Translations under genes and position numbers: made by a program
Notes under the pieces: model-generated
The model's input: the letters and a program-made list of their open reading frames with translations, nothing else
Told to the model about the DNA's origin: nothing
Databases searched by the model: none
From: Mesonia aestuariivivens
GTDB lineage: Bacteria; Bacteroidota; Bacteroidia; Flavobacteriales; Flavobacteriaceae
Assembly: GCF_019311235.1 (NCBI RefSeq)
Contig: NZ_JAHWDF010000001.1
Coordinates: 186,001 to 250,000 of the forward strand
DNA: 64,000 nucleotides
Direction of reading: 5' to 3'
Part shown: piece by piece, positions 9,078 to 17,279 of the stretch
Numbering within the stretch: position 1 is the stretch's first letter
Layout: every line of letters starts with the position of its first letter

Positions 9078-9767
9078 TTGGGTGAAAAATTAATAAACCC
9101 TTATACAGTAAAGAATATGCAGGCAGCTTTTGATTATTATAACCTGTACGTATCAGATTCTCCATTTAAGATAAAAAGAGTAGTAGCTACGCACTATTAT
9201 ATACAAATTCTTCCACAAGAAAAAGAACTCGTTTTATTAGGTAGTTTAGATAAAAGTGATTTAGAAAATATACCTGTATTACATGATTTCCCATTAGACT
9301 ATGAAGTCTTACAAGAAGGTGATTATTATGTCGAGCCTACTTCAGAAGACGATCTTTATCATCCAATTTTTACAGTTATTCCTGTAGATTACCAATTGCC
9401 ACAAAGCTTACCTTACGAGGTTATTGACCCTGTATATTATCCTGAGGATGAAGAAGAATATGATGTAGAAACAGTTGCTTTGTTTTTTGCCGGATGGGAA
9501 GAAGATTTAAGAGCAGATGAAATTGAGCTAACCAAAGAGACTTTACCAAGATATTTGAATGAATCTAGGCAACAACAGCAAGCTGCAAGGCTATTTGGTA
9601 AACGTTATACTCCAAAAGGACGCATACGTGTTGAAAATACAAATACTAATATGCCGGAAGATTTAATGAAAGTGAAGGTGAGTACAGGAAGAGGAATTTG
9701 GTGGAGATATACCTATACTGATAATTCAGGAAATTTTACAGCTTCTAAAAATATAGAGGCAAAGTAA
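9078..9767 (+). pseudogene. N-terminal piece of the broken metallopeptidase lipoprotein
   Basis: This frame is open from 8967 (ACSEDHEG) to the stop at 9765-9767, so the ATG-like start used here at 9078 is not the true one. It encodes about 260 residues, acidic and rich in Tyr and Pro, with no recognised domain until a beta-rich tail (TPKGRIRVENTNTNMPEDLM, TGRGIWWRYTYTDNSGNF) resembling the carboxypeptidase-regulatory or CNA-B-like modules that precede catalytic domains in Bacteroidota exported enzymes. If translation starts at 9078 the product lacks a signal peptide and would stay in the cytoplasm. Confidence 0.7.
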
Positions 9768-9826
9768 GGATTCGTCTTAAATGGCGAGGCTATACGGCAA
9801 CCATCCGAAAAACTTGGAATGAGGTT

Positions 9827-10939
9827 TTGGGTATCCAAGTATTCGATCACCTTATGACGCTTACACGCGGAGGAAATAATCGTACCAAAACAATAGCTTA
9901 TACCGAACCTAATTCTGAATTATTCGGGATATACTTGAGAGGAGGGCATCTTTGGTTTAAAGGAACTGTACATAATGGATTAAAAAAATATATAGACTAT
10001 TGTAACCAAAATGCGATCAACCTATCTATTAGTAAAGCTAATGTTTGGGCTTGGGCTCGTGGAGGAGCATCTTCTACCCCAATGTTATACCGATATAAAA
10101 ACCTGGCAGATATAGCGCTGTTCGCTAATGTTGGGCAGGCTAATGTGTGGCAAAATATAACTGCAGGAGCCACTACTTCTGCTATCAATTTGGTGCCGCC
10201 ACATTTAAGACCAGATATTGTATTTCAAGGTCTAAAAAACAAGAAAGTTGGTAGTGCGGGAAAGAGTAATACCGTTCGTGTACATCAATTGGTTTTTCAT
10301 GAATCAGGACATTATTCTCACGCCCGTAGGGCAGGAAGATTGTTCTGGGCAAAAAACTTTGGGGCTACGATAGCCAATGGTATAGGTGACCCTTATAGCG
10401 ATGGAAGCCAGCCTTCTTATCAAGCCGGCGCGAGAATTGCTCTAGTAGAAGGTTCGGGGAATTTTACTGAATTTAAGATAACCAATTTTTATTATAATAA
10501 ATCTTTTTACACATCACAAAATAACCTTTCTGCTTTTTTTCCTGCCGATGCCCCAGGAAACACCAACAGTATTGAAGGATACATGGAAAATTTTGATGTA
10601 TATGATAGACCCATGCAGGATGAAAGAAGAGACGATAGAAGTTGGTTTTTACATGGATTGTTTTGGGATTTGTTAGATAACAGAAATGAAATTAGTGTAG
10701 GAAATTTCACCTTTTCACAAAGATTAGATGGAAGTGGTGACTTTATTAATAATATAAATGATAATGTTAATTTACCGGGGAGTAATGATTTTGACCTTTC
10801 AGCTATCTTTAACGTATTGGGGAGCAATACACATGATGTTTGCGACCTTAAAAATCGTTTGCTAAACAACAATCCTACAATGATCAATGGTCTTCATCAA
10901 TCATTTAATAGCTATGGATACTGTGTTCCCCAACTTTAA
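9827..10939 (+). pseudogene. C-terminal zinc metallopeptidase piece (HExxH) of the broken lipoprotein
   Basis: The frame is open from about 9758, upstream of the TTG at 9827. The catalytic motif HESGH (10298-10312) within VHQLVFHESGHYSHARRAG is a gluzincin-type HExxH. Glu at 10448-10450 in ALVEGSGNFTEF, about 45 residues downstream, is the best candidate for the third zinc ligand. I do not recognise a named family. The C-terminus ends CVPQL and overlaps the next lipoprotein gene by 26 bases. On its own the piece has no export signal, so it is probably non-functional unless the frames are restored. Confidence 0.72.
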
Positions 10940-11456
10940 AAACTTGTTTAGACTTTTCGGGGTAATTAGCCTATGTTTTTTATGTATGGCTTGCCCCGGA
11001 GAAGAAAACTGTGACGATATGGGTAATAGTGTAAGAATTGATGGTCTGAATTAAATTAATACCTGAAAAAAAGTTTATCAAAAGTCAGATACTATTACGC
11101 TAAAGCTAACGATACCAGTGGTTAATAATTATTTTGGAGATCAATTGAATATTCACAATGTAATAGAAGGCGATAGTCCTAAATTAACAATGATAGGTTT
11201 TAAGCAACTATCTAAAGATAATAGGTTAGAATTTATTTCGGGAAATCAGGGTGAATTTGATAATTGGTTAACATTGGATAAAGATGAGTCGGAAGATAAT
11301 TATAAATATTAATTATTTTAGATAGAATAGCTTTTTATTCCATCGTTAGTGATGATTATATAATTTTTAAAGGTAAAAGTGATTGCAATGAATATCTGAT
11401 AGCTACAAATATAGAATGGAGCGAATATGTAATTATTGAGTTTACAGTTGAAGAAT
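10914..11456 (+). pseudogene. Small Cys-rich lipoprotein, copy 1 (two nonsense codons and a frameshift)
   Basis: Starts inside the metallopeptidase 3' end with an intact lipoprotein signal (FKNLFRLFGVISLCFLCMAC, then PGEENCDDMG). The frame reaches TAA at 11052 and TGA at 11064. Aligned without gaps to copy 2, DGL-8 residues-VY is preserved, so the stops are point mutations. The frame then continues to 11312 and after a frameshift near 11305 resumes as SDDYIIFKGKSDCNEYL to a TAA at 11454-11456, matching the end of copy 2 (DASIYVIGRENCNRYRL). Function unknown; the acidic Cys pair ENCDDMG after the lipobox is shared by both copies. Confidence 0.8.
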
Positions 11457-11519
11457 AATTATTTAGCAGCTATTCCACAACTTTAAAAACTCTTGTAGAC
11501 TTTTCGGGATAATAAGCCT

Positions 11520-12005
11520 ATGTTTTTTATGAATGGTGTTTGCCCAGGAGGAGAAAACTGTGACGATATGGGCGCAAGCGCTTTAGTCGATGGCTTAATT
11601 ACCCTTTCACCGGAACAAGAAGTATATGAAGTAGGGGATGAATTAACTTTATCCCTAAGTTTATTTTCGAATAACACCTATTTAGAGGATGAAGTAGATT
11701 TTTATATGGAGACCCATGATAAATCACCACTATTGGTGTTTCATTTTGAAGAATTATTCTCAGCGAATGAAGTGTTAATTAATAAGGGAAAGAAAGGGGA
11801 TTCATCAAATAGGTATTATATGGGTTATAATCAAGAAATTGGAATCTATGAACTGATAATTAACATCACATTGGAAAAAAACTGCTCATATGCTTTTCTT
11901 ACTGATGCGAGTATTTATGTAATCGGAAGAGAGAATTGCAATCGTTATAGGTTAGATATAAGTATAGTTTGGCAAGGTATTCCTTGGGTTGAATTTACCT
12001 TTTAA
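11520..12005 (+). CDS. Small Cys-rich lipoprotein, copy 2 (body intact, signal peptide lost by frameshift)
   Basis: The 161-residue frame begins MFFMNGVCPGGENCDDMG. The body is intact: ENCDDMG, LSPEQEVYEVGDELTLSLSL, a beta-rich middle, and a second Cys region (LEKNCSYAF, GRENCNRY). The DNA before it (11473-11519) is clearly homologous to the signal-peptide region of copy 1, but in copy 2 that region is in another frame because of a 2-base length difference just before the lipobox Cys. So the present start gives a protein with no secretion signal. Family not recognised; likely a surface lipoprotein in its original form. Ends 29 bases before a strong terminator. Confidence 0.65.
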   Translation: MFFMNGVCPGGENCDDMGASALVDGLITLSPEQEVYEVGDELTLSLSLFSNNTYLEDEVDFYMETHDKSPLLVFHFEELFSANEVLINKGKKGDSSNRYYMGYNQEIGIYELIINITLEKNCSYAFLTDASIYVIGRENCNRYRLDISIVWQGIPWVEFTF

Positions 12006-12033
12006 GAATAAATAAGGAATCACTCTTAAATAG

Positions 12034-12058
12034 CGTCCGGCAATTGCCGGACGTTTTA
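12034..12058. terminator. Perfect palindromic terminator
   Basis: CGTCCGGCAATTGCCGGACG (12034-12053) is a perfect 20-base inverted repeat followed by TTTTA. It ends the small lipoprotein transcript and lies between convergent genes. Confidence 0.9.
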
Positions 12059-12084
12059 TATTAAGTAAGCTTGTTTTTAAAAAT

Positions 12085-13089
12085 TTAAGGCTTCAACCCC
12101 ATCGCTTCCGCAATTAGCTTAAAAGATTTTAACCGAAGTTGTTTATCGTAGCTCATCGTGGTGATGACCAGTTCATCCACATCGTAAGTTTCGGCAAGCA
12201 TTTCTAATTCTGCTTTTACTTGGTTTTGCGTTCCAGAGATGATTCGGTTGCTATTGGCTTCAATGCGTTGTTGCTCGTAGGCAGAAAATTCATATTGTTC
12301 GACCTCTTTAAACGCCGGACGTTTTCCGAAATTCCCTTTTTCAAACTGTACCAAAGTGTAATCCATATACTTTCGCATATTGGCCGCAATTTGTTCGGTT
12401 TCTCCACACATTACAAAAGAAGAAAGCAATACCTTAGGTTCTTGTAAACTTTCTGAAGGTTTAAAATTATCCCGATAAATTTTGACTACTTCAGGCGGGA
12501 CATTTCCATTAATAAACTTGGCAATGGCTAAACCTAATCCTTTTTCAGCCGCTACTTTGGCACTTCCCCCACTAGAGCTTAAAATCCATTGGTCGGGAAC
12601 ACTTTCTGCCTGCGGAATAGCATAAATCCTACCGTTTTCTGTTGCTGCAGTATCTCTAAAAAAATGCTGTAAATGGTCGAGTTGCTTCAGATAATCTTCT
12701 TCTTTGAAAGTATTGGAAGGATTCAGTAACATCGCACTTATGCGGTCGCCGCCGGGTGCGCGACCCATTCCCATTTCAATACGCCCGGGAAAAAGAGCTT
12801 CCAACATTCTAAAATTCTCAGCCATTTTAAAAGCGCTGTGGTTAGGTAGCATAATACCGCCACTACCAATTTTTATATGTTGTGTGGCATCTGCCAATTT
12901 CACCATCAGCACTTCTGGGGCAGAACCGGCGATGGAAGGCGAGTTATGATGTTCTGAAACCCAGAAGCGATTATAACCTAAGTCTTCAGCAAGTTTTACG
13001 GTTTCAATGGTTTCTAATAAAGCTTCACGGGCGGTGGCGCCGTGCCGAACAATAGATTGATCGAGAATGCCTACTTTTATATCTTTCAT
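12085..13089 (-). CDS. LLM class flavin-dependent oxidoreductase
   Basis: Bacterial-luciferase-superfamily monooxygenase, 334 residues, the normal size for the alkanal/alkane-like MsnO8 group. Visible family features: VGILDQSIVRHGATAREAL at the N-terminus, EDLGYNRFWVSEHHNSPSIA near residues 35-54, the flavin-site segment RIEMGMGRAPGGD, and the C-terminal DELVITTMSYDKQLRLKSFK. It is FMN-dependent by family; the substrate is unknown. The last 92 bases are duplicated at 8489-8580, where a truncated paralogue survives. It is transcribed convergently with the eroded segment and divergently from hmgA. Confidence 0.92.
   Translation of the reverse strand: MKDIKVGILDQSIVRHGATAREALLETIETVKLAEDLGYNRFWVSEHHNSPSIAGSAPEVLMVKLADATQHIKIGSGGIMLPNHSAFKMAENFRMLEALFPGRIEMGMGRAPGGDRISAMLLNPSNTFKEEDYLKQLDHLQHFFRDTAATENGRIYAIPQAESVPDQWILSSSGGSAKVAAEKGLGLAIAKFINGNVPPEVVKIYRDNFKPSESLQEPKVLLSSFVMCGETEQIAANMRKYMDYTLVQFEKGNFGKRPAFKEVEQYEFSAYEQQRIEANSNRIISGTQNQVKAELEMLAETYDVDELVITTMSYDKQLRLKSFKLIAEAMGLKP
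12099..12190. repeat. Direct repeat copy 2 (92 bp, partner 8489-8580)
   Basis: Lies inside the 3' end of the intact LLM gene, 91 of 92 bases identical to copy 1. Homology continues beyond it at a much lower level, so the repeat boundary is a conversion tract boundary, not the end of an insertion element. Confidence 0.95.
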
Positions 13090-13284
13090 TTTAAATTGGT
13101 TCAGGTGAAGTGATAAAACCCTTAATTTCCCTTTCAGTGAAAAAGTAAATAGATTTTATCTAAAATTCAGTTCCATACATTAATCGAAATAGTGTTCCTT
13201 TCATTACAGAAATAGGCTTCAATTTTATTAATGAGGGAATAGATTTTAAGTATCGAAAAATTTTAGGAACAAGTGTTTTAAACG

Positions 13285-13317
13285 TTTGAATTAAACGAAA
13301 AAAAATTGCGATATTTG
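13285..13317 (+). promoter_or_regulatory. Probable promoter of the hmgA operon
   Basis: TTTG at 13285-13288, 21 bases, then GATATTTG at 13310-13317, one mismatch from the Bacteroidota -7 box TAnnTTTG. It places the transcript start about 13 bases before the hmgA ATG. Confidence 0.5.
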
Positions 13318-13336
13318 TAAAAACCACAAGTAAATT

Positions 13337-14506
13337 ATGCCATTTTATCATAAATTAGGAAAGATACCCCATAAGCGGCACACAATTTTTAAAAAACCCG
13401 ATGGAAGCCTCTACTACGAACAACTGTTTGGTACCATTGGTTTTGATGGAATGTCGTCTAACCTGTATCACGAACATCGACCTACTCAGGTAAAAGAAAT
13501 TAAAGGAAGTTATAATGTAGCTCCAAAAATTGCTATCGAAAATAACCTTAAGTCGTATCGATTTAAAGGTTTTCAAGTCGTGCCAGCCCCAGATTATTTA
13601 GAAAGCAGAAAGGCTGTACTTACCAATCAAGATTGTACTATAATTTTAGCTTCGCCACAAAATACAACGCAAGAGTATTTTTATAAAAATGCTGATTGTG
13701 ATGAGCTGATTTTTATTCATAAAGGAAGTGGTAAACTTAGAACTCATTTAGGGAATTTAGATTTTAAGTACGGTGATTATTTGTTAATCCCTAGAGGTAC
13801 AATTTATAAAATCGATTTTGACGATGAGAATAACCGATTGTTTATTGTAGAATCGCATCGACCTATTTACACGCCAAAAAGATATAGAAATCATTTTGGA
13901 CAGTTGTTGGAGCATTCGCCTTTTTGTGAGCGAGATTTGCGCCAACCTTATGAATTAGAAACCAACGATGAGAAAGGAGATTTTCTAATTAAAATTAAAA
14001 AGAATAAAGAAATTTTTGATACCGTTTATGCAACTCATCCTTTTGATGTAGTTGGTTATGATGGATACAACTATCCGTATGCGTTTTCTATTCACGATTT
14101 CGAACCCATAACAGGTAGAATACACCAACCGCCACCAGTGCATCAAACTTTTGAAACCGATGCTTTTGTGGTGTGTTCATTTTGTCCGCGTTTATACGAT
14201 TATCATCCAGAATCTATCCCAGCCCCTTACAGCCATAGCAATATAGATAGTGATGAGGTTTTATACTATGTAGATGGAGATTTTATGAGTAGAAACGATA
14301 TTGAAGCTGGTCATATTTCATTGCATCCAGCGGGAATTCCTCACGGACCCCACCCAGGAGCAGTAGAACGTAGTATTGGGCAAACCGAAACCGAAGAGTT
14401 AGCTGTAATGGTAGATACTTTTAGACCTCTACAAGTAACCGAAGAGGGAATGAAAATTGCCGATGATTTTTATCATAAATCTTGGTTAGATCATAAACAC
14501 GAGTAG
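13337..14506 (+). CDS. hmgA: Homogentisate 1,2-dioxygenase
   Basis: Non-haem Fe(II) ring-cleaving dioxygenase that opens homogentisate to maleylacetoacetate in tyrosine/phenylalanine catabolism. The 389-residue protein is the shorter bacterial form. Double-cupin features are present: DELIFIHKGSGKLRTHLGNL with DYLLIPRGT in the first half, and in the second half the iron-site region SHSNIDSDEVLYYVDGDF, then HPAGIPHGPHPGAVE. It is followed after 3 bases by a CCC-motif protein and then hppD, so the two adjacent catabolic steps share an operon. Confidence 0.96.
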   Translation: MPFYHKLGKIPHKRHTIFKKPDGSLYYEQLFGTIGFDGMSSNLYHEHRPTQVKEIKGSYNVAPKIAIENNLKSYRFKGFQVVPAPDYLESRKAVLTNQDCTIILASPQNTTQEYFYKNADCDELIFIHKGSGKLRTHLGNLDFKYGDYLLIPRGTIYKIDFDDENNRLFIVESHRPIYTPKRYRNHFGQLLEHSPFCERDLRQPYELETNDEKGDFLIKIKKNKEIFDTVYATHPFDVVGYDGYNYPYAFSIHDFEPITGRIHQPPPVHQTFETDAFVVCSFCPRLYDYHPESIPAPYSHSNIDSDEVLYYVDGDFMSRNDIEAGHISLHPAGIPHGPHPGAVERSIGQTETEELAVMVDTFRPLQVTEEGMKIADDFYHKSWLDHKHE

Positions 14507-14509
14507 TTA

Positions 14510-14980
14510 ATGAATAATAATAAACTTCCTGCAGACTCTTCTGCAATGACTTTGGGCATTATTGCATTGGTAATCGTAGTTGTAGGTTGCTGTTGTGGGT
14601 TATTAACTTATGTTGCTTTAATACTATCGATCATAGGTTTAATTTCAGCAAATAAAAGTCTGAGTCTTTATCGATTGCAGCCAGAAATTTATGATCCAAT
14701 TAGCGTGAGTAATGTTAATAACGCTAAAATTGTAAATATGGTAGCGATTGTTTTGAGCGGAATTATTTCGCTGAGCTACAGTATCTATTTTATAATTTAC
14801 GGAGCATTATTTTCTACGATGTTATTTGGCCTATATGATAATTATCAAGAGTTAGGAGAATTTGATAATTGGGATCAAGATTCTATTTATCAAGATGAAA
14901 CTTATAAGTATGAAGTAGAAGAGTATGATGAGTCAACAAATTTGGAAGACACTTTAGTATTGGACTCTTTAGAATTTTAA
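14510..14980 (+). CDS. CCC-motif membrane protein between hmgA and hppD
   Basis: A 156-residue protein with two hydrophobic regions (residues ~13-45, with GCCCGLLTYVALILSIIGLI, and ~72-100) and a very acidic C-terminal tail (many Asp and Glu after residue 112). The three consecutive cysteines in the first helix give the family its usual name; DUF4190-like topology. It is embedded in the tyrosine-catabolic operon with short gaps (3 and 27 bases), so it is co-expressed, but no function can be read from the sequence. Possible roles in metal handling or membrane scaffolding are speculation. Confidence 0.75.
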   Translation: MNNNKLPADSSAMTLGIIALVIVVVGCCCGLLTYVALILSIIGLISANKSLSLYRLQPEIYDPISVSNVNNAKIVNMVAIVLSGIISLSYSIYFIIYGALFSTMLFGLYDNYQELGEFDNWDQDSIYQDETYKYEVEEYDESTNLEDTLVLDSLEF

Positions 14981-15007
14981 TTATTAAATACCTTAAAACT
15001 TAGAAAA

Positions 15008-16168
15008 ATGAGTAAAGAAATAAAGAATGTAGACTACGGTCTAGAAAAAATATTTGAAGATGCACAAGATTTTTTGCCGCTTCTAGGAACAGATTACGTA
15101 GAATTTTATGTAGGAAATGCAAAACAAGCAGCACACTTTTATAAGACCGCTTTCGGCTTTCAATCTAAAGCGTATAAAGGATTAGAAACCGGAAGTAGGG
15201 ACACCGTCTCTTATGTGCTTCAGCAAGATAAAATACGATTAGTGCTTACGACTCCCCTAAACTCTGAGCATCCAGCAAACAGCCATATCGTAAAACATGG
15301 AGATGGGGTAAAAGTAGTTGCGCTTTGGGTAGAAGATGCTAAGAAATCTTGGGAAGAAACCACATCTAGAGGTGCAAAATCTTTTATGGAACCTACTGTT
15401 GAAAAAGATGAACACGGCGAAGTGGTAAGAGCAGGTATTTATACGTATGGAGAAACTGTACATATGTTTGTAGAGCGTAAAAACTACAACGGTGCTTTTT
15501 TGCCAGGCTTTAGAGAATGGAAAACAGATTTTAACCCTGAACCAGTAGGGTTGAAATACATAGACCATATGGTAGGAAATGTGGGTTGGAATGAAATGAA
15601 TACTTGGGTAAAGTGGTATGAAGATGTTATGGGTTTTGTGAATTTCTTATCATTCGATGATAAACAAATACATACCGATTATTCTGCTTTAATGAGTAAA
15701 GTGATGAGTAATGGTAACGGGAGAATAAAATTTCCTATAAATGAACCTGCGGAAGGAATTAAAAGGTCTCAAATTGAAGAATATCTAGATTTTTATGAAG
15801 GACCGGGAGTACAGCATATTGCTGTAGCCACAGACGATATTATTAAAACCGTGGCAGATTTACGCGCTCGTGGGGTTGAATTTCTATCCATTCCGCCAGA
15901 AGCTTATTATAAAGACGTACCTAAAAGGTTAGCAGAATTTAGTCACGAATTACACGAAGATATCGAAAAGTTAAAAAGTCTTGGTATTATGATCGATGCA
16001 GATGAAGAAGGCTATTTGTTACAAATATTTACTAAACCAGTAGAAGATAGACCAACACTTTTCTTTGAAATTATTCAGAGAATGGGAGCTAGAGGCTTTG
16101 GAGCGGGTAATTTTAAAGCCTTGTTTGAATCTATAGAACGAGAGCAAAGCTTGCGAGGAACGTTGTGA
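15008..16168 (+). CDS. hppD: 4-hydroxyphenylpyruvate dioxygenase
   Basis: Fe(II)-dependent enzyme producing homogentisate, the substrate of HmgA, from 4-hydroxyphenylpyruvate. 386 residues, two vicinal-oxygen-chelate domains. The iron ligands are in the C-terminal domain: His in LKYIDHMVGNV, His in GPGVQHIAVATDD, and Glu in LFFEIIQRMG. The N-terminal VOC domain begins TDYVEFYVGNAKQAAHFY. The C-terminus has the typical GFGAGNFKALFESIE gating helix. Last gene of the hmgA operon. Confidence 0.97.
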   Translation: MSKEIKNVDYGLEKIFEDAQDFLPLLGTDYVEFYVGNAKQAAHFYKTAFGFQSKAYKGLETGSRDTVSYVLQQDKIRLVLTTPLNSEHPANSHIVKHGDGVKVVALWVEDAKKSWEETTSRGAKSFMEPTVEKDEHGEVVRAGIYTYGETVHMFVERKNYNGAFLPGFREWKTDFNPEPVGLKYIDHMVGNVGWNEMNTWVKWYEDVMGFVNFLSFDDKQIHTDYSALMSKVMSNGNGRIKFPINEPAEGIKRSQIEEYLDFYEGPGVQHIAVATDDIIKTVADLRARGVEFLSIPPEAYYKDVPKRLAEFSHELHEDIEKLKSLGIMIDADEEGYLLQIFTKPVEDRPTLFFEIIQRMGARGFGAGNFKALFESIEREQSLRGTL

Positions 16169-16253
16169 TTTTAAGAAAACATTAAATAATCATCAAATAA
16201 ATTTAAATATTTGTAATTATTTGCATGGTAAATAGTTAAAAGAAAAAAAAGGG

Positions 16254-16284
16254 TTGTGGGGTAGTTAGAACTGTGATATTTTTG
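16254..16284 (+). promoter_or_regulatory. Strong Bacteroidota-type promoter for a putative small RNA
   Basis: TTG at 16254-16256, 20 bases, then TATTTTTG at 16277-16284, an exact TAnnTTTG box. Predicted start near 16291, in a region with no plus-strand gene until 16471. Confidence 0.65.
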
Positions 16285-16288
16285 CACA

Positions 16289-16405
16289 GCATTTTCGGAG
16301 TGGTTACCAAAAATGCTTTGAAAAAAGATTTTTTTCATAAATTTAAGTTTTAGTTGGTTAATAAGGACAAGCCTCATCAATTTTTTTGATGAGGCTTTTT
16401 CTTTT
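16289..16405 (+). ncRNA. Candidate small RNA between hppD and the DUF3108 gene
   Basis: A predicted ~110-nt transcript that begins about 7 bases after an exact promoter box and ends at a strong intrinsic terminator (16369-16405). Its 5' part folds as a hairpin: GCATTTTCGG (16289-16298) against CCAAAAATGC (16307-16316), 9 of 10 pairs. The middle (16320-16365) is AT-rich and single stranded. No good plus-strand open frame lies within. I cannot match it to a known RNA family by eye; a regulatory leader for the next gene is less likely because a separate promoter lies after the terminator. Confidence 0.5.
16369..16405 (+). terminator. Intrinsic terminator of the putative small RNA
   Basis: AAGCCTCATCAA (16369-16380) pairs perfectly with TTGATGAGGCTT (16386-16397), loop TTTTT, followed by TTTCTTTTTT. 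Confidence 0.9.
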
Positions 16406-16417
16406 TTGATACCTTTG
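16385..16417 (+). promoter_or_regulatory. Promoter of the DUF3108 gene, overlapping the upstream terminator
   Basis: TTTG at 16385-16388, 21 bases, TACCTTTG at 16410-16417 (exact TAnnTTTG). The -33 element lies in the right arm of the preceding terminator hairpin. Confidence 0.6.
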
Positions 16418-16470
16418 GAATAGTATTTGAAATTAGAGTCATAAACCACACATAAACTTAAACTTAGAGT

Positions 16471-17247
16471 ATGAAAAAAACATTTTATTTACTTGCTTTA
16501 TTAATGCTATGGGGTTCTTTGGCAAATGCACAAGAAAAATCTTACCAAGGTGGAGAATGGTTTAAATTTAGAATTCATTACGGTTGGTTTAATGCTAGTT
16601 ATGCCACTTTAGAGGTGAATGAAGAGAATTATAATTCTAATCAAGTTTATCACGTAATTGGTAAAGGAAAATCTACTGGGTTAATGCACGTGTTTTTTGG
16701 AGTAGATGATACTTATGAAACTTACATAGATAAATCGAGTAATCTGCCTTTAAAATTTGTGAGAAATATAAATGAAGGCGGCTATGAGAAGAATAGACTT
16801 ATCTATTTTGATCAAAAATTAAAAAAAGCAAAAGTAAAAGATCTTAAAAAAGATACAGAAAACACATTTGAGACTAAAGCTAATGTACAAGATATGCTCT
16901 CTGTTTTTTATTTCTTAAGAAATAAAATAGATGTAAATCACTTAAAAGAAGGTGATGAGTTGTTTGTAGATTTATTTTTTGACGATGAAATCCATAAATT
17001 TAAAACAGTCTTTCTAGGTCGGGAAGTACTAAAAACTAAATTTGGTAAAATTAATTCACTAAAATTTAGACCCTATGTTCAAGCAGATCGTATTTTTAAA
17101 GAAGAAGAAAGTCTTACTTTTTGGGTAAGTGATGACCATAACAAAATCCCTTTAAAAATAAAAGCTAACCTAGCAGTAGGTTCTTTAGAGGCAGATTTAG
17201 AGGAGTTTAAAGGGCTAAGGCATTCTTTTAAAGTAATTGTAGATTAG
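16471..17247 (+). CDS. DUF3108 domain-containing exported protein
   Basis: 258 residues with a cleavable signal peptide (MKKTFYLLALLMLWGSLANA-Q). The mature part reads GGEWFKFRIHYGWFNASYAT and continues with VIGKGKSTGLMHVFFGVDDT, YETYIDKSSNLPLKF and FWVSDDHNKIPLKIKANL, the pattern of DUF3108 beta-barrel-like periplasmic proteins. Function unknown. It precedes the M23 peptidase lipoprotein gene, an arrangement I recall as common in Flavobacteriia, which hints at a cell-envelope role. Confidence 0.85.
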   Translation: MKKTFYLLALLMLWGSLANAQEKSYQGGEWFKFRIHYGWFNASYATLEVNEENYNSNQVYHVIGKGKSTGLMHVFFGVDDTYETYIDKSSNLPLKFVRNINEGGYEKNRLIYFDQKLKKAKVKDLKKDTENTFETKANVQDMLSVFYFLRNKIDVNHLKEGDELFVDLFFDDEIHKFKTVFLGREVLKTKFGKINSLKFRPYVQADRIFKEEESLTFWVSDDHNKIPLKIKANLAVGSLEADLEEFKGLRHSFKVIVD

Positions 17248-17279
17248 TTTTCTTCCTAATAAATTCAAAAAAATTATAG

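Larger units (their letters stand above)
8914..10939 (+). pseudogene. Lipoprotein zinc metallopeptidase broken by two frameshifts (whole gene)
   Basis: Read with two corrections this is one gene of about 673 codons. It starts MKNKLLLGLVIILSGY; a tandem duplication of the 5-mer CTATG at 8958-8967 then throws the frame. Removing one copy restores SGYACSEDHEG, a lipoprotein signal with acceptor Cys. The frame then runs through the piece ending at 9767, where a missing G in the run at 9758-9759 causes a stop. Restoring it gives SKNIEGKVRIRLKWRGYTAT and joins the C-terminal piece. Whether the lesions are genuine or assembly errors cannot be told from one sequence, but they lie amid other broken genes, which favours real decay. 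Confidence 0.85.

Noticed and set aside
9765-12036. Similarity of TAAGGATTCGTCTTAAATGG (9765) to the sequence around 12013-12034
   Set aside because: Only about 15 scattered matches in AT-rich DNA with no continuation on either side; not supportable as a repeat.
8439-12090. Genomic island, insertion sequence or transposon carrying the metallopeptidase and lipoprotein genes
   Set aside because: No transposase, integrase, tRNA or terminal inverted repeats are visible, and the flanking 92-bp direct repeats are coding sequence of paralogous genes, not att or target-site duplications.
13160-13351. Minus-strand 63-codon frame in the hmgA upstream region
   Set aside because: Overlaps the hmgA promoter and start; composition looks random and no homologue pattern is recognised.
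16171-16449. Minus-strand open frame opposite the putative sRNA
   Set aside because: Low-complexity translation with no recognisable motif, spanning two promoters and a terminator on the other strand.
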